Source: JBAXXL01 sp037127915
GTDB taxonomy: Bacteria > Bacteroidota > Ignavibacteria > Kapaibacteriales > UBA2268
DNA length: 64,000 nucleotides
Reading direction: 5' to 3'
Assembly (NCBI GenBank): GCA_037127915.1
Contig: JBAXXL010000016.1
Location: forward strand, 22,267 to 86,266
Shown: positions 34,191 through 42,391 of the stretch, piece after piece
How the letters are laid out: every line of letters starts with the position of its first letter
How positions within the stretch are numbered: position 1 is the first letter of the stretch
Made by a program: the position numbers and the translations under genes
The notes under the pieces: model-generated
Databases searched by the model: none
The model's input: the letters and a program-made list of their open reading frames with translations, nothing else
What the model was told of the DNA's origin: nothing

Positions 34191-37172
34191 ATGAAAAAAA
34201 CTCTAACGTTTTTTGTTATAATACTATTAGTAATAGTTAGTACTAAAGTGTTTGCCGAACGGCAGTATGCCATTTATGAAACGGCGACCGGAAAAAAAAT
34301 CACGATGAAAGAATTAGTCGAGAAATCCGTAAAAAAAGATATTATTTTCTTTGGAGAATTTCACGATGATTCAATTATCCATAACCTCCAAAAAGAATAT
34401 CTTGAAAACGTTTATAAATTGAATACTAAGACAGCAGTTTCGCTGGAAATGTTCGAACGCGATGTTCAACCTGTTATTGATAATTATTTAGCAGGCAAAA
34501 TCACTGAGGATGAATTAAATAAAACAAGCCGTCCTTGGCCTGATTATATGAAATTCTATAGACCTTTGGTTGAATTGGCAAAAGCTAATAAAGCTCCTGT
34601 TATAGCCGCAAATATCCCACGTAAATACGCCGCTGTTTATTCAAGCGACGGTTGGACAGGAATTGAAAAATTACCTACCGCGGAAAGAGTTTTTATCGCC
34701 AAAAAAATGCAGATAAAAGAAGATATCTATATGAAAAACTTCTATAATACAATGAAAGGTAATATGGGTATGGATACAAATGCTCCTGTATCGGCGAATC
34801 TTGAAAATACTCTTGCTTTATATTATGGTGCGCAAGTAATTAAAGATGAAACTATGGGAGAGAGTATTGTTGATTTTATCAATAAAAACAAAGGCTGGAA
34901 AGTAGTCCATTTTAATGGCGATTTCCATTCCAATAGCTATCTTGGAACCGTTCAAAAAGTTATTGATCGCGATAAATCTGCCAAAATAGCTGTTATAGCA
35001 CCTGTTTATGTGGAGTCTGGAGCTAAACCGGATTTCGATAAAGAGCATAAAGGCGAAGGCGATTATATAATTGTTTTAGAAAATATTAAACGCGAAATGA
35101 GTTCCGGCTCACAAGCCGGAATGGGTGGAGCTTTAAATGAGAACTTCATTAGCAGTCATAAAATCAAAATAAAGCTTGACCCTAAGAAACATTCAATCGA
35201 AGGTACCGATAATTTTAGATTTAAAAATCCTATCACTAAATCTGCGACATTCGGTTTATTGAAGGATTTGAAAATCGAGAGTATAACTTCACCTGATGGT
35301 CAATTAGAATATAAAACCACAACCGATAGTATGTATCAGGAAATTACCATTAAATCGAAAAATGGTGAGATTTCCGAGTTTAATATTAAATACAGCGGAA
35401 TAGTTAATCATTCACCAAATATTTTACTACTTAACCAAAAACATTCAAATACACCGGGTATCATCGCTGATTCAGCTGGCGAAGGCATATATTTGCCTGG
35501 CGGAAGTTATTTCCCGCAAGCCGATAAAGACCTTGCCGATTTCGATATTGAAATATCAGTTCCAAAAGAATTGACTATTATTACCTCCGGCACTATGGTT
35601 TCAAGAAAAGAAGAAGGCACAACAGCGATTTACAATTATAAATCGGAACTCCCAACAGACGATATGATTTTAGTCGGTGGTCGTTATATGAGTATTGATA
35701 CCGTTTATGATGGAAAAACTTTTAGCGTTTACACATTTGCTCCAACTCCTACAGCAAAAACTTTCTTAAATGCTTCAATTGAATATTATAAATACTATAC
35801 CGGACTTTTCGGTCCTTATCCTTATTCAGCATTTAAAATTATTGAGAATTTCTTTGCTTCAGGATTTGGAATGCCGGGATATACATTGCTTTCGAACAAA
35901 TTGATGGCTTTACCTTGGGTAGTTTTGGCTCCGGGTTCCTTAGCTCACGAATTCGTTCATAATTATTGGGGTAACAGCATTTATGTTAATTATTCTTCCG
36001 GAAATTGGTGTGAAGGTTTAACTACATTCTCAACAAATTACTATTACAATGTTTTAGCAAATAAACCCGATGCCGCTTTGGATTGGAGAAAGAAAGCATT
36101 GCTTTCTATGGAATCTTTACCTGAAAAAGATAATTACCCACTTGTAAAGTTCGAATCACAGAAAAACACAAACGATGCTGTAATAGGTTATCAAAAGGGC
36201 GGTTTCTTGTTCTATGAATTGCTTAAATCTATGGGCGATGATCAGTTCTTTAAAGTCTTGAAAGGTTTCGCGAAAAAGTATAAGGGCAGACGCGCATCTT
36301 GGATGAGTATGCTTCTTAGCTTCTCAATGGCAAGTCAAATGTCAGGCTCTACCGTACCTGTGGACCAAATTTTCGACCAATATCTAAATAATACCGCCAT
36401 TCCAAAACTAAAACTCGATAACGTTAAATTGAAGGGCGATTCATTGACATTTGAAGTTAATCAGGATCTTAAATATTATATGTCAGTACCGGTTAAATTT
36501 ATAACAGACAAAGGAACTGTTTGGCAAAATTTTGTAATGACGGATTCGGTAAACAAGTTCGGTTATAAAACAGGTGCCGAAGTGAGATCAATTACAGTTG
36601 ACCCTGATTACCAATGCTTGAGAAGATTAAACAAATGGGAAATTCCTTATAGCTTTAGCTTGACTTTGGGCGATAATCCTTTATTGATATTACCGTCGAA
36701 AAGCTCAAAAGACTTTGCTATCGCTCAAGAATTTGCTAAGATGGTTAAAGAAAGCGATTACACTATGGATGCGAAATCCATAGACGATGTTAAAGAATCA
36801 GATTGGGCGAATAGATCTATTATTGTTCTTGGTGATATGACGAATAACAGTTTCTATAAAGAGATGATGAACAAGTATCCTGAGGGTATTAACATAATGG
36901 GACCTGAGATTCAAGTTCGTGAATTAAGATTACCTTCTGAAGGTAATATGATGCTCTTGAATTGCGCTAATCCTGAAAATCCTGAAAAATATCTATCGAT
37001 TATATATTGCAGTGGTTTTGAAACAGTCGATCAATTCCGCCGTTTGTTCCATTATCAAAGTTATTCAATGGTGCTTTTGAATAAAGCAAAACCGGGCAAA
37101 CCCCTAAGTCAAATGGAAATTTTCCCGACATTGATGGATAGGGGACAATTGGAATATAGGTTTGTTAAATAA
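34191..37172 (+). CDS. ChaN-like domain fused to M1-type metallopeptidase
   Basis: A 993-residue exported protein (signal peptide to about residue 22, ending KVFA). Residues ~25-300 match ChaN/Tiki-type haem-binding proteins: IIFFGEFHDD, SLEMFERDVQPVID, SRPWPDYMKFYRPL and NGDFHSNSYLG. Residues ~315-800 form an M1 (gluzincin) aminopeptidase: GSLAHEFVHNYWG gives the zinc histidines and catalytic Glu, with GNWCEGLTTF supplying the third ligand 17 residues on (18 is usual in M1). The C-terminal ~190 residues are an extra domain without a known motif. The periplasmic or surface enzyme may process peptides or haem-carrying substrates. Fusion of the two domains is the notable point. Gene is alone and followed by palindromic repeats. 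Confidence 0.87.
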   Translation: MKKTLTFFVIILLVIVSTKVFAERQYAIYETATGKKITMKELVEKSVKKDIIFFGEFHDDSIIHNLQKEYLENVYKLNTKTAVSLEMFERDVQPVIDNYLAGKITEDELNKTSRPWPDYMKFYRPLVELAKANKAPVIAANIPRKYAAVYSSDGWTGIEKLPTAERVFIAKKMQIKEDIYMKNFYNTMKGNMGMDTNAPVSANLENTLALYYGAQVIKDETMGESIVDFINKNKGWKVVHFNGDFHSNSYLGTVQKVIDRDKSAKIAVIAPVYVESGAKPDFDKEHKGEGDYIIVLENIKREMSSGSQAGMGGALNENFISSHKIKIKLDPKKHSIEGTDNFRFKNPITKSATFGLLKDLKIESITSPDGQLEYKTTTDSMYQEITIKSKNGEISEFNIKYSGIVNHSPNILLLNQKHSNTPGIIADSAGEGIYLPGGSYFPQADKDLADFDIEISVPKELTIITSGTMVSRKEEGTTAIYNYKSELPTDDMILVGGRYMSIDTVYDGKTFSVYTFAPTPTAKTFLNASIEYYKYYTGLFGPYPYSAFKIIENFFASGFGMPGYTLLSNKLMALPWVVLAPGSLAHEFVHNYWGNSIYVNYSSGNWCEGLTTFSTNYYYNVLANKPDAALDWRKKALLSMESLPEKDNYPLVKFESQKNTNDAVIGYQKGGFLFYELLKSMGDDQFFKVLKGFAKKYKGRRASWMSMLLSFSMASQMSGSTVPVDQIFDQYLNNTAIPKLKLDNVKLKGDSLTFEVNQDLKYYMSVPVKFITDKGTVWQNFVMTDSVNKFGYKTGAEVRSITVDPDYQCLRRLNKWEIPYSFSLTLGDNPLLILPSKSSKDFAIAQEFAKMVKESDYTMDAKSIDDVKESDWANRSIIVLGDMTNNSFYKEMMNKYPEGINIMGPEIQVRELRLPSEGNMMLLNCANPENPEKYLSIIYCSGFETVDQFRRLFHYQSYSMVLLNKAKPGKPLSQMEIFPTLMDRGQLEYRFVK

Positions 37173-37184
37173 GATAATTATACA

Positions 37185-37218
37185 ACTCATCCGATTACAG
37201 GGAAGTAATCGGATGAGT
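37185..37218. repeat. 34-bp palindromic repeat, family copy 2
   Basis: ACTCATCCGATTACAGGGAA then GTAATCGGATGAGT. It begins 13 bp after the ChaN-M1 stop codon. Same element as at 19625, 38996 and 41703. Confidence 0.8.
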
Positions 37219-37242
37219 AAATGATTAAATTTGAATTGTTTA

Positions 37243-37277
37243 GTAGAGACGGGTCTGAGACCCGTCTCTACTTTTTT
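37243..37277 (+). terminator. Perfect 29-bp palindrome with T-tract
   Basis: GTAGAGACGGGTCT and AGACCCGTCTCTAC flank a single G (37243-37271), followed by six T. It is a strong intrinsic terminator for the plus strand, also ending the convergent xre gene region. The same GTAGAGACG...CGTCTCTAC theme is a widespread dispersed palindrome in bacteria. Confidence 0.85.
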
Positions 37278-37476
37278 AATCACCCTCTTCCAATTCAAAA
37301 ATTTCTTCCATCTTTCGCCCGAAGAATCTGGCGATTTTTAACGATAGCACAGTCGAAGGAACGTATTTGCCGAGTTCAATAGCATTAATCGTTTGACGGC
37401 TGACACCGATTTCCTTGGCAAGTTCCTCTTGTGTAATGTTTTTTATCGCCCTCTCTACTTTAAGTCTGTTTATCAT
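37276..37476 (-). CDS. Xre-family helix-turn-helix regulator
   Basis: A 66-residue protein consisting of one HTH_3 domain: ITQEELAKEIGVSRQTINAI is the helix-turn-helix, followed by ELGKYVPSTVLSLKIARFFG and a short acidic end. Proteins of this size (YozG/Cro-like) commonly regulate an adjacent membrane-protein gene. It begins 1 bp after the stop of the duplicated membrane protein gene, so it is the third gene of an operon starting near 38849. The palindrome TGTAAAGT-AA-ACTTTACA at 38891-38908 in the operon promoter is a good candidate operator for autoregulation. Confidence 0.92.
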   Translation of the reverse strand: MINRLKVERAIKNITQEELAKEIGVSRQTINAIELGKYVPSTVLSLKIARFFGRKMEEIFELEEGD

Positions 37477-37477
37477 A

Positions 37478-38392
37478 TTAGTAGCCCCTTCTCAACGTAA
37501 TTATATATTTTATTAAAAACATTAATGGAAAACTAATAGTGCTATATAACATTACGGCAAGAAATGTCATACCATAAAAAGAGAATATGCAGATTATCAG
37601 CAAGATATTGTTCGCTATCAAAGCCCAAAGAAGTGATTCGAGTCGTATTTTCATTATAAATTCATCTTCGATTTTCTCTTTCGATAAAGCTACGAATAAT
37701 GAGCCCAAGATAATAAACAATGCAATAAGTTCGTTTGAGATTGATTCATGAGGAACAATTTTAAACCATCCATTATTACCTTGGACAAAACCATCGTTGT
37801 AAAGTGCTGGCATATTGGCATATATGTGAATGTTGTGAAATCTCATTAATAATAACCAATATATTATTCCTAATATCAATAAAATCCAACCAACTGCTCT
37901 CAATGGGTGCGTAAACTGATACTTTTTTTCAGTATCAGGTTCTCTTATTAATGAATATTTAAACTTAAAAATGAATAGTAGTGGTAAACTAACAAGACTT
38001 ATACTCATAATATATATATAAGCCAAACCGTAAACCATAAATAAAGAAATAATTAAGACTATACTATTTACTATTACAGCCCATACTAGCGAATCCAATC
38101 GAATTTTCATAAATCGTTCATCTTCAACTTTTTCTTTCGATAAGGCAACGAATAATGAACCGACAATTAAAAATAATCCAGCTATCTCGTCTACAATCGA
38201 ACCGTTAGTAATCATTACTAACCAACCTCGATTATTTTGATCAAAATCATTATTATACAAAGCCGGCATATAGGTAGGAAATTTTATGTTATCCATAAAA
38301 ATAAGCCAAAATATTCCCAAAACTATACCAATTCCTAAAATTATCCAACCCGGTAATTTCAGTGAGTGAGGAAGAAGATATCGTGTTTTCAT
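37478..38392 (-). CDS. Membrane protein with internal duplication
   Basis: A 304-residue integral membrane protein built of two homologous halves of ~150 residues. Each half has four hydrophobic segments and repeats PGWIILGIG/VGWILLILG, MPALYN, DEIAGLFLIVGSLFVALSKEK and a Glu-Asp-Glu followed by MKIRLxSLxWAxIxN. The upstream gene (38394-38849) encodes a single such unit, so this gene arose by fusion or duplication of that unit. AAAGGA precedes the start. The conserved IEDEFIMKIRLESL loop is charged and probably cytoplasmic. Function is unknown; small Xre plus membrane-protein operons are often stress- or antimicrobial-related (inference). Confidence 0.8.
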   Translation of the reverse strand: MKTRYLLPHSLKLPGWIILGIGIVLGIFWLIFMDNIKFPTYMPALYNNDFDQNNRGWLVMITNGSIVDEIAGLFLIVGSLFVALSKEKVEDERFMKIRLDSLVWAVIVNSIVLIISLFMVYGLAYIYIMSISLVSLPLLFIFKFKYSLIREPDTEKKYQFTHPLRAVGWILLILGIIYWLLLMRFHNIHIYANMPALYNDGFVQGNNGWFKIVPHESISNELIALFIILGSLFVALSKEKIEDEFIMKIRLESLLWALIANNILLIICIFSFYGMTFLAVMLYSTISFPLMFLIKYIITLRRGY

Positions 38393-38393
38393 A

Positions 38394-38849
38394 TTAATAT
38401 CCTTTTTTTAATGCGAGTTTGAATTTAATTATAAATAGTATCTGTATGCTAACGGCATTAAAAATGAGAACAATAAAGAAGGACATACCATAGAAAGCAA
38501 AAAGCGACAAAATCATTAATATGCTATTAACAATGACAGCCCAAACCAAAGATTCAAGTCTTTTTTTCATTATAAACTCATCCTCAATTTTTTCTTGTGA
38601 AAAAGTAATTAACAATGAGCCGATTATAATAAATAAACCCGCTAATTCATCAGTGATATTGTTGTTAGTGATTTTAAACCAGCCGGAATTATGATCAAAC
38701 GGCATTGTGTAATGTAGTGCCGGCATATTGACAATTAATTGAATTGTCTCATCAAATCCATAAGCCAAAACACCAAATAATAATCCTATACCTAAAATTA
38801 TCCAACCGGGTAATTTCAGCGAGTGCGGAAGCAGATATTTTGTTTTCAT
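38394..38849 (-). CDS. Membrane protein, single-unit paralogue of 37478-38392
   Basis: Using the ATG at 38849 (MKTKYLLPHSLKLPGWIILG, identical in style to the paralogue's start) the product has 151 residues and four hydrophobic segments. It is one copy of the unit duplicated in the next gene, with the same MPALH, DELAGLFIIIGSLLITFSQE and IEDEFIMKKRLESLVWAVI motifs. The frame can be extended to a TTG at 38879, but that overlaps the promoter. It is the first gene of the three-gene operon ending with the xre regulator. Confidence 0.8.
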   Translation of the reverse strand: MKTKYLLPHSLKLPGWIILGIGLLFGVLAYGFDETIQLIVNMPALHYTMPFDHNSGWFKITNNNITDELAGLFIIIGSLLITFSQEKIEDEFIMKKRLESLVWAVIVNSILMILSLFAFYGMSFFIVLIFNAVSIQILFIIKFKLALKKGY

Positions 38850-38890
38850 ATCGTACCAACTTGACAAAAAGTAAAACAAACTGTAAAAAA

Positions 38891-38908
38891 TGTAAAGTAA
38901 ACTTTACA
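38891..38908 (-). promoter_or_regulatory. Candidate operator TGTAAAGT-AA-ACTTTACA
   Basis: Perfect 8-2-8 palindrome about 42 bp upstream of the first gene of the membrane-protein/xre operon. Position and symmetry fit binding of the operon's own Xre dimer (inference). Confidence 0.55.
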
Positions 38909-38953
38909 AAATTAATAAATTAATTTTAAATTCCAAATTATTTTTGAAAAAAT

Positions 38954-38984
38954 GTTGTCCAGCACCTTCGAGGTGGTGGACAAC
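38954..38984 (-). terminator. Hairpin downstream of asnA-like gene
   Basis: GTTGTCCAGCACCT and AGGTGGTGGACAAC flank TCG with one mismatch, and an A-run on the plus strand at about 38946-38952 gives U residues on the minus-strand transcript. It can terminate transcription arriving from 39039. Confidence 0.75.
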
Positions 38985-38995
38985 TGCATGAAATA

Positions 38996-39028
38996 ATTCA
39001 TCGGATGACTTGCAGTCATCCGATGAGT
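38996..39028. repeat. 33-bp palindromic repeat, family copy 3
   Basis: ATTCATCGGATGACTTGCAG then TCATCCGATGAGT. It lies between the asnA-like gene stop and its terminator hairpin. Same family as 19625, 37185 and 41703. Confidence 0.8.
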
Positions 39029-39038
39029 AAAATTAAAA

Positions 39039-39929
39039 CTATAGCTTTCTAGCTAAATTCAACGCTCTAATCATCCTAGTCATTCCTATTCCGCCACCGA
39101 ACCTTGGGGTCATATTTAGGTCCAAAAACTCACCCAACTCGCGCATAACACGTGCTAAACCAAATTGTGCGTATAAAAGCTCGGAATATTTGCCATCTGA
39201 AATAGAATGGAATCTACTAAGCATAACTTTTGGGTCAATTTCGCGCTCCGCACTGCCAATTGTTTCAATTCCGTATAATATAACATCAACCTTTTTTGCA
39301 GTCGCTCCGTCGTCGTTGCGCTTCATATTCCAAAATGGGTGAGTGTATTCGGGAAAGTTTTTCAAAAAGAAAACAGGGGATATTTCATTTAAAATCCGTT
39401 CTTCTTCCACCGCTGTTAAGTCGTGCACACCCATATAATCCGAAAGCGTGGCGTAATCATATTCTACGTATCCATCTTGCTTTGTATCATGCTTGTTGTT
39501 TTCCCAGAATGGTGAATCTTCGATTATTTTGTTAGAAAATCCGAGATATTCGAGTAATTCGGCTTCAAGTGTAATCAAATCGTCCATAGTGCCGCGACCT
39601 TCGAACTCAAACATTGGGAAAATGAGGTCGTGTCTGCCCGGAATTGGGTTTGCTTCTTGTCTATAGGACGTTGATTGGCAAAATACACCCGGATATTCCG
39701 GATTGGTAAGTAATTCATACTCTAAATCCATTTGACCGGTTTGTTTCAGGGGCCATACAATACCGGAATATTGAAATGTGGCAATTGTGCTTGGGTCTTC
39801 ACAAGCCGATAGAATGCTTAATCTCGATTGTGTAGCTACTTCGATAAATCCTTTCTTTTCGAAAAAGCTTCTTAATCTTTTAGAAGCGGTGTGGTATTGT
39901 TTTGAGTTGATTTGTGGTTGTTGGTACAT
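39039..39929 (-). CDS. Asparagine synthetase A-like class II synthetase-fold protein
   Basis: A 296-residue protein consisting only of a class II aminoacyl-tRNA synthetase catalytic core related to AspRS/AsnRS. It has no anticodon-binding domain. Motif 2 reads FCQSTSYRQEANPIPGRHD and motif 3 is GGGIGMTRMIRAL with the class II Arg. The length and arrangement match the archaeal-type asparagine synthetase (AS-AR), which makes asparagine from aspartate, ammonia and ATP. Ammonia-dependent asparagine synthesis is therefore the likely role. A truncated tRNA ligase or tRNA-independent amide ligase cannot be excluded. It is monocistronic. Confidence 0.8.
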   Translation of the reverse strand: MYQQPQINSKQYHTASKRLRSFFEKKGFIEVATQSRLSILSACEDPSTIATFQYSGIVWPLKQTGQMDLEYELLTNPEYPGVFCQSTSYRQEANPIPGRHDLIFPMFEFEGRGTMDDLITLEAELLEYLGFSNKIIEDSPFWENNKHDTKQDGYVEYDYATLSDYMGVHDLTAVEEERILNEISPVFFLKNFPEYTHPFWNMKRNDDGATAKKVDVILYGIETIGSAEREIDPKVMLSRFHSISDGKYSELLYAQFGLARVMRELGEFLDLNMTPRFGGGIGMTRMIRALNLARKL

Positions 39930-40067
39930 TTTAGTATCTCCAATTAGAAATGATAAAAAAAAAGTTTGCCTTGGAAAGACAAACTTTAATAAAAAATAAA
40001 TATGATTTTTCGAAATATGAGATAAATGATAATTGAGGAGCTTTTAAGCGTGAGCGGAGGTTTAGGC

Positions 40068-40195
40068 AAAAAAAAAAGCCAATTGTAAAAACAATTGACT
40101 TCTGTAACAGATTTGTCTGTTATATATTTTATTTTTTTTTTGCCGTTATTCAAAATTCTTGTCATTTTTTCCGATAATTGTTCGTGTTGCTCATC
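40068..40195 (-). ncRNA. Candidate small RNA
   Basis: On the minus strand a TAATTTTG box (40202-40209) is followed by AATTCCGA, the same start context used by tRNA-Gln. About 115 bases later a CAATTG-TTTTTA-CAATTG hairpin (40080-40097) followed by ten U forms a clear terminator. Between them are CCGAT/ATCGG and AACAGA-CAAA-TCTGTT stems. A 72-codon frame (39986-40204) crosses the terminator and looks spurious. Transcript identity is unknown. Confidence 0.4.
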
Positions 40196-40262
40196 GGAAT
40201 TCAAAATTACGAAAATTTCGTGGAATAATAAAATTACAAGTATAAATACATAGCAGATTTTT

Positions 40263-41585
40263 TTATTTTTTTATAAATTTAGTTACTTTAAATCCTGATT
40301 TTATAGAATAAATACCTGTTGGTAAATCTGATATATCGATTTTTACCGATTGATAGCTACCTGTTTGTACGGTGATAAGCATTTCACCGAGAATATTAAA
40401 AATTTGGATTTTATTTGAGTTTTCATCAACCCCATGCTTTAGCATGGGGTTTAGGTCTTCCATGTTTAGAGTAATATAATCGCTTGCCGGGTTAGGGGAG
40501 ATAATGAGAGTATTAGCCGATTCATCATTAACCGAGGTGCTTTGGCTGAATTTAACGAGTGAATTGCTATAAGTACCTAGCAAAATGCTTCCATCGTGAG
40601 CAACAATTGCCTCGAATATTAATCCCAAATCCAAATCATCATTGAAAAAGTCTTTTGGATACATGTTTTTCATAAGAATTCCATCAGTACCATAACTTAA
40701 ATAAAAGCCTGCACAATTCCAGAAGAAAAGCATTTCGCCAGATTTGGTCTCCAGAATTGAATTTATAAAAAAGTTACCGTATTCATTTTTAACACCTTGC
40801 ATTTCTTCCGGAATTGGGACTTCAATCCAAGTTGTACCGTCAAAATAGGAAATCTCACCCTTTAATCCCGAAGCCCAAATTCTATCTTTCGAATCAAAGT
40901 AAATATCAATAATATTACCCTCTGTGATTTTCATATCTTCAAGCGAATATTTCACGTAGTTTAGCGAACTCACAGTCGAATTGGTTGCTACTTTAATTAC
41001 CCCGTCATCACCTGTAATCCAGATATTATCTGCGTTATCAGTTATCATTTTCGCGGAATAAAAATTAAGTGCTAAGATTTTGTTTTCATAGCTAATGTCC
41101 CATTCGGTAAACTTCTCACCATCGAATTTCGATAAATATGGTGTTCTCGATACAGACCAAATATTATTATTTTTGTCAATAACCATTCCGTTTAAGTACC
41201 CATAAGTACCTTCTTCTCCAGTAACCATTGTATTTTTGTCCAAATACTCAATTACTCCTGTGGCAATTGTGTATTTCATAAATCCCATTTCACTTGCTCC
41301 CCATATAATGCCATTTGGATCATAAGTTAAAGATTGAATATTGGCGTGATTACCGTCATAATACTGAGATTCCTTTAGGATATTAGTCCATTCATTGTTG
41401 TATAGCTGGTGAAAACTACAGCCGGAGACCATAAAAATTCTACCATCGGGCGTCTCAACCAAATTAGTAACTATTTTGTCATTAATCCCCGGGTCTTGAG
41501 GAAGTTGGTAGGTTTCCCATATATCTTCGGAGAAGGCGGGTAGTGATAAAATTACTATTACTAATACGTAAATTAAAGATTTCAT
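40263..41585 (-). CDS. T9SS-secreted two-component-regulator-type propeller protein
   Basis: A 440-residue exported protein with signal peptide MKSLIYVLVIVILSLPAFS. Residues ~20-340 contain blades such as DPNGIIWGASEMGFMKY, DKNNNIWSVSRTP and DNADNIWITGDDGVI, the W-containing repeats of Reg_prop propellers. The C-terminal ~85 residues are a T9SS sorting domain (LIISPNPASDYITLNM, FNILGEML, PTGIYSI). Inside that domain a perfect palindromic DNA element (40428-40451) encodes LNPMLKHGV, an in-frame insertion not expected in the domain. It should be exported through SprA. Function unknown. Confidence 0.87.
   Translation of the reverse strand: MKSLIYVLVIVILSLPAFSEDIWETYQLPQDPGINDKIVTNLVETPDGRIFMVSGCSFHQLYNNEWTNILKESQYYDGNHANIQSLTYDPNGIIWGASEMGFMKYTIATGVIEYLDKNTMVTGEEGTYGYLNGMVIDKNNNIWSVSRTPYLSKFDGEKFTEWDISYENKILALNFYSAKMITDNADNIWITGDDGVIKVATNSTVSSLNYVKYSLEDMKITEGNIIDIYFDSKDRIWASGLKGEISYFDGTTWIEVPIPEEMQGVKNEYGNFFINSILETKSGEMLFFWNCAGFYLSYGTDGILMKNMYPKDFFNDDLDLGLIFEAIVAHDGSILLGTYSNSLVKFSQSTSVNDESANTLIISPNPASDYITLNMEDLNPMLKHGVDENSNKIQIFNILGEMLITVQTGSYQSVKIDISDLPTGIYSIKSGFKVTKFIKK
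40428..40451. repeat. Perfect palindromic element inside coding sequence
   Basis: AACCCCATGCT-TT-AGCATGGGGTT, an 11-2-11 palindrome, read in frame by the gene at 40263-41585 within its sorting domain. It is GC-richer than its surroundings. Confidence 0.8.
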
Positions 41586-41702
41586 AAAGCACCTAAATAA
41601 ATTTTAAATAATTCTGAAACGCTTTTACATATTTTGTCCGGAATTTATATGCAAAAAGCCACAGATTTATATACACATCAAAATGGAATTGGTTACAAAA
41701 AA

Positions 41703-41735
41703 ACTCATCCGTTGACTGCGAGTCATCGGATGAGT
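41703..41735. repeat. 33-bp palindromic repeat, family copy 4
   Basis: ACTCATCCGTTGACTGCGAG then TCATCGGATGAGT, between the divergent genes at 41585 and 41804. Same family as 19625, 37185 and 38996. Confidence 0.8.
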
Positions 41736-41803
41736 AAATTTATTAACAATTAATATTCGATATGAACGTTTTATAAATAGTAAAGTTAACATAGGTATAA
41801 TAT

Positions 41804-42055
41804 ATGACTTCTATAATAGTAACTCCGGCAAATAGACAAGAATTCATATTGTTAAAGGACTTGTTCCAAAAAATGAGAATTCAGTTTAAACCATTGCTCA
41901 ATATTAATGATAATGAGGATGATTCTGATGAATGGTATAGATTTGCTATGGCCAATCTTTCCGAAGCTTATGGAGATGACGAACCGGAATATACAACTGA
42001 TATGATAAAAGAGCCAAATCCTGATTATAAACCATATTTTGAAAACCAATCATGA
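41804..42055 (+). CDS. Putative antitoxin of MazF-type module
   Basis: An 83-residue acidic protein (MTSIIVTPANRQEFILLKDL at the start; many Asp and Glu after residue 35). The N-terminal part resembles short antitoxins found ahead of PemK/MazF genes. Its stop overlaps the start of the toxin gene by 4 bp (ATGA), indicating translational coupling. No classic AbrB or RHH motif is seen, so the antitoxin call rests on size, charge, coupling and partner. Confidence 0.72.
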   Translation: MTSIIVTPANRQEFILLKDLFQKMRIQFKPLLNINDNEDDSDEWYRFAMANLSEAYGDDEPEYTTDMIKEPNPDYKPYFENQS

Positions 42056-42387
42056 AAGAAGGTGAAATAATTCTTGCAAGCATAATTACTTCAGATGGGA
42101 TGTTTAAAAAGCGACCGGCACTAATTCTGAAAATTCTACCCAAATATGGAGATTTGTTATTATGTGGTGTGAGTACCCAAATTCATCAATATATAACCGA
42201 CTTTGATATGCTGATTGAAGAGAAGTCGCTTGATTTTTCTAATTCAGGATTAATTAAAGAATCTCTTATAAGATTAGGTTATTTATCAGTTATTCCGAGT
42301 AATTTTATAGAAGGTAAATTAGGCTTTATTAGCAAGGAAAATCATAAAATACTTATAAAAAGATTATGTGACTATTTATCTAAATAA
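42052..42387 (+). CDS. PemK/MazF-family toxin endoribonuclease
   Basis: A 111-residue protein with the PemK/MazF beta-barrel pattern: GEIILASIITSDGMFKKRPA (G-E-I/V...K-R-P-A), then LLLCGVSTQIHQ and the later GYLSVIPSNFIEGKLGFIS. MazF-like toxins cleave mRNA and are neutralised by an adjacent antitoxin; here that would be the product of 41804-42055. The usual conserved Thr/Ser in the V-x-P-I-T-S motif is replaced by GVST. The module is flanked by palindromic repeats, which fits an accessory gene pair. Two hairpins follow. Confidence 0.87.
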   Translation: MKEGEIILASIITSDGMFKKRPALILKILPKYGDLLLCGVSTQIHQYITDFDMLIEEKSLDFSNSGLIKESLIRLGYLSVIPSNFIEGKLGFISKENHKILIKRLCDYLSK

Positions 42388-42391
42388 TTTA

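Noticed and set aside
39986..40204. 72-codon minus-strand frame
   Set aside because: It crosses the hairpin and T-tract of a probable terminator, giving a nonsensical hydrophobic tail; a small RNA fits better.
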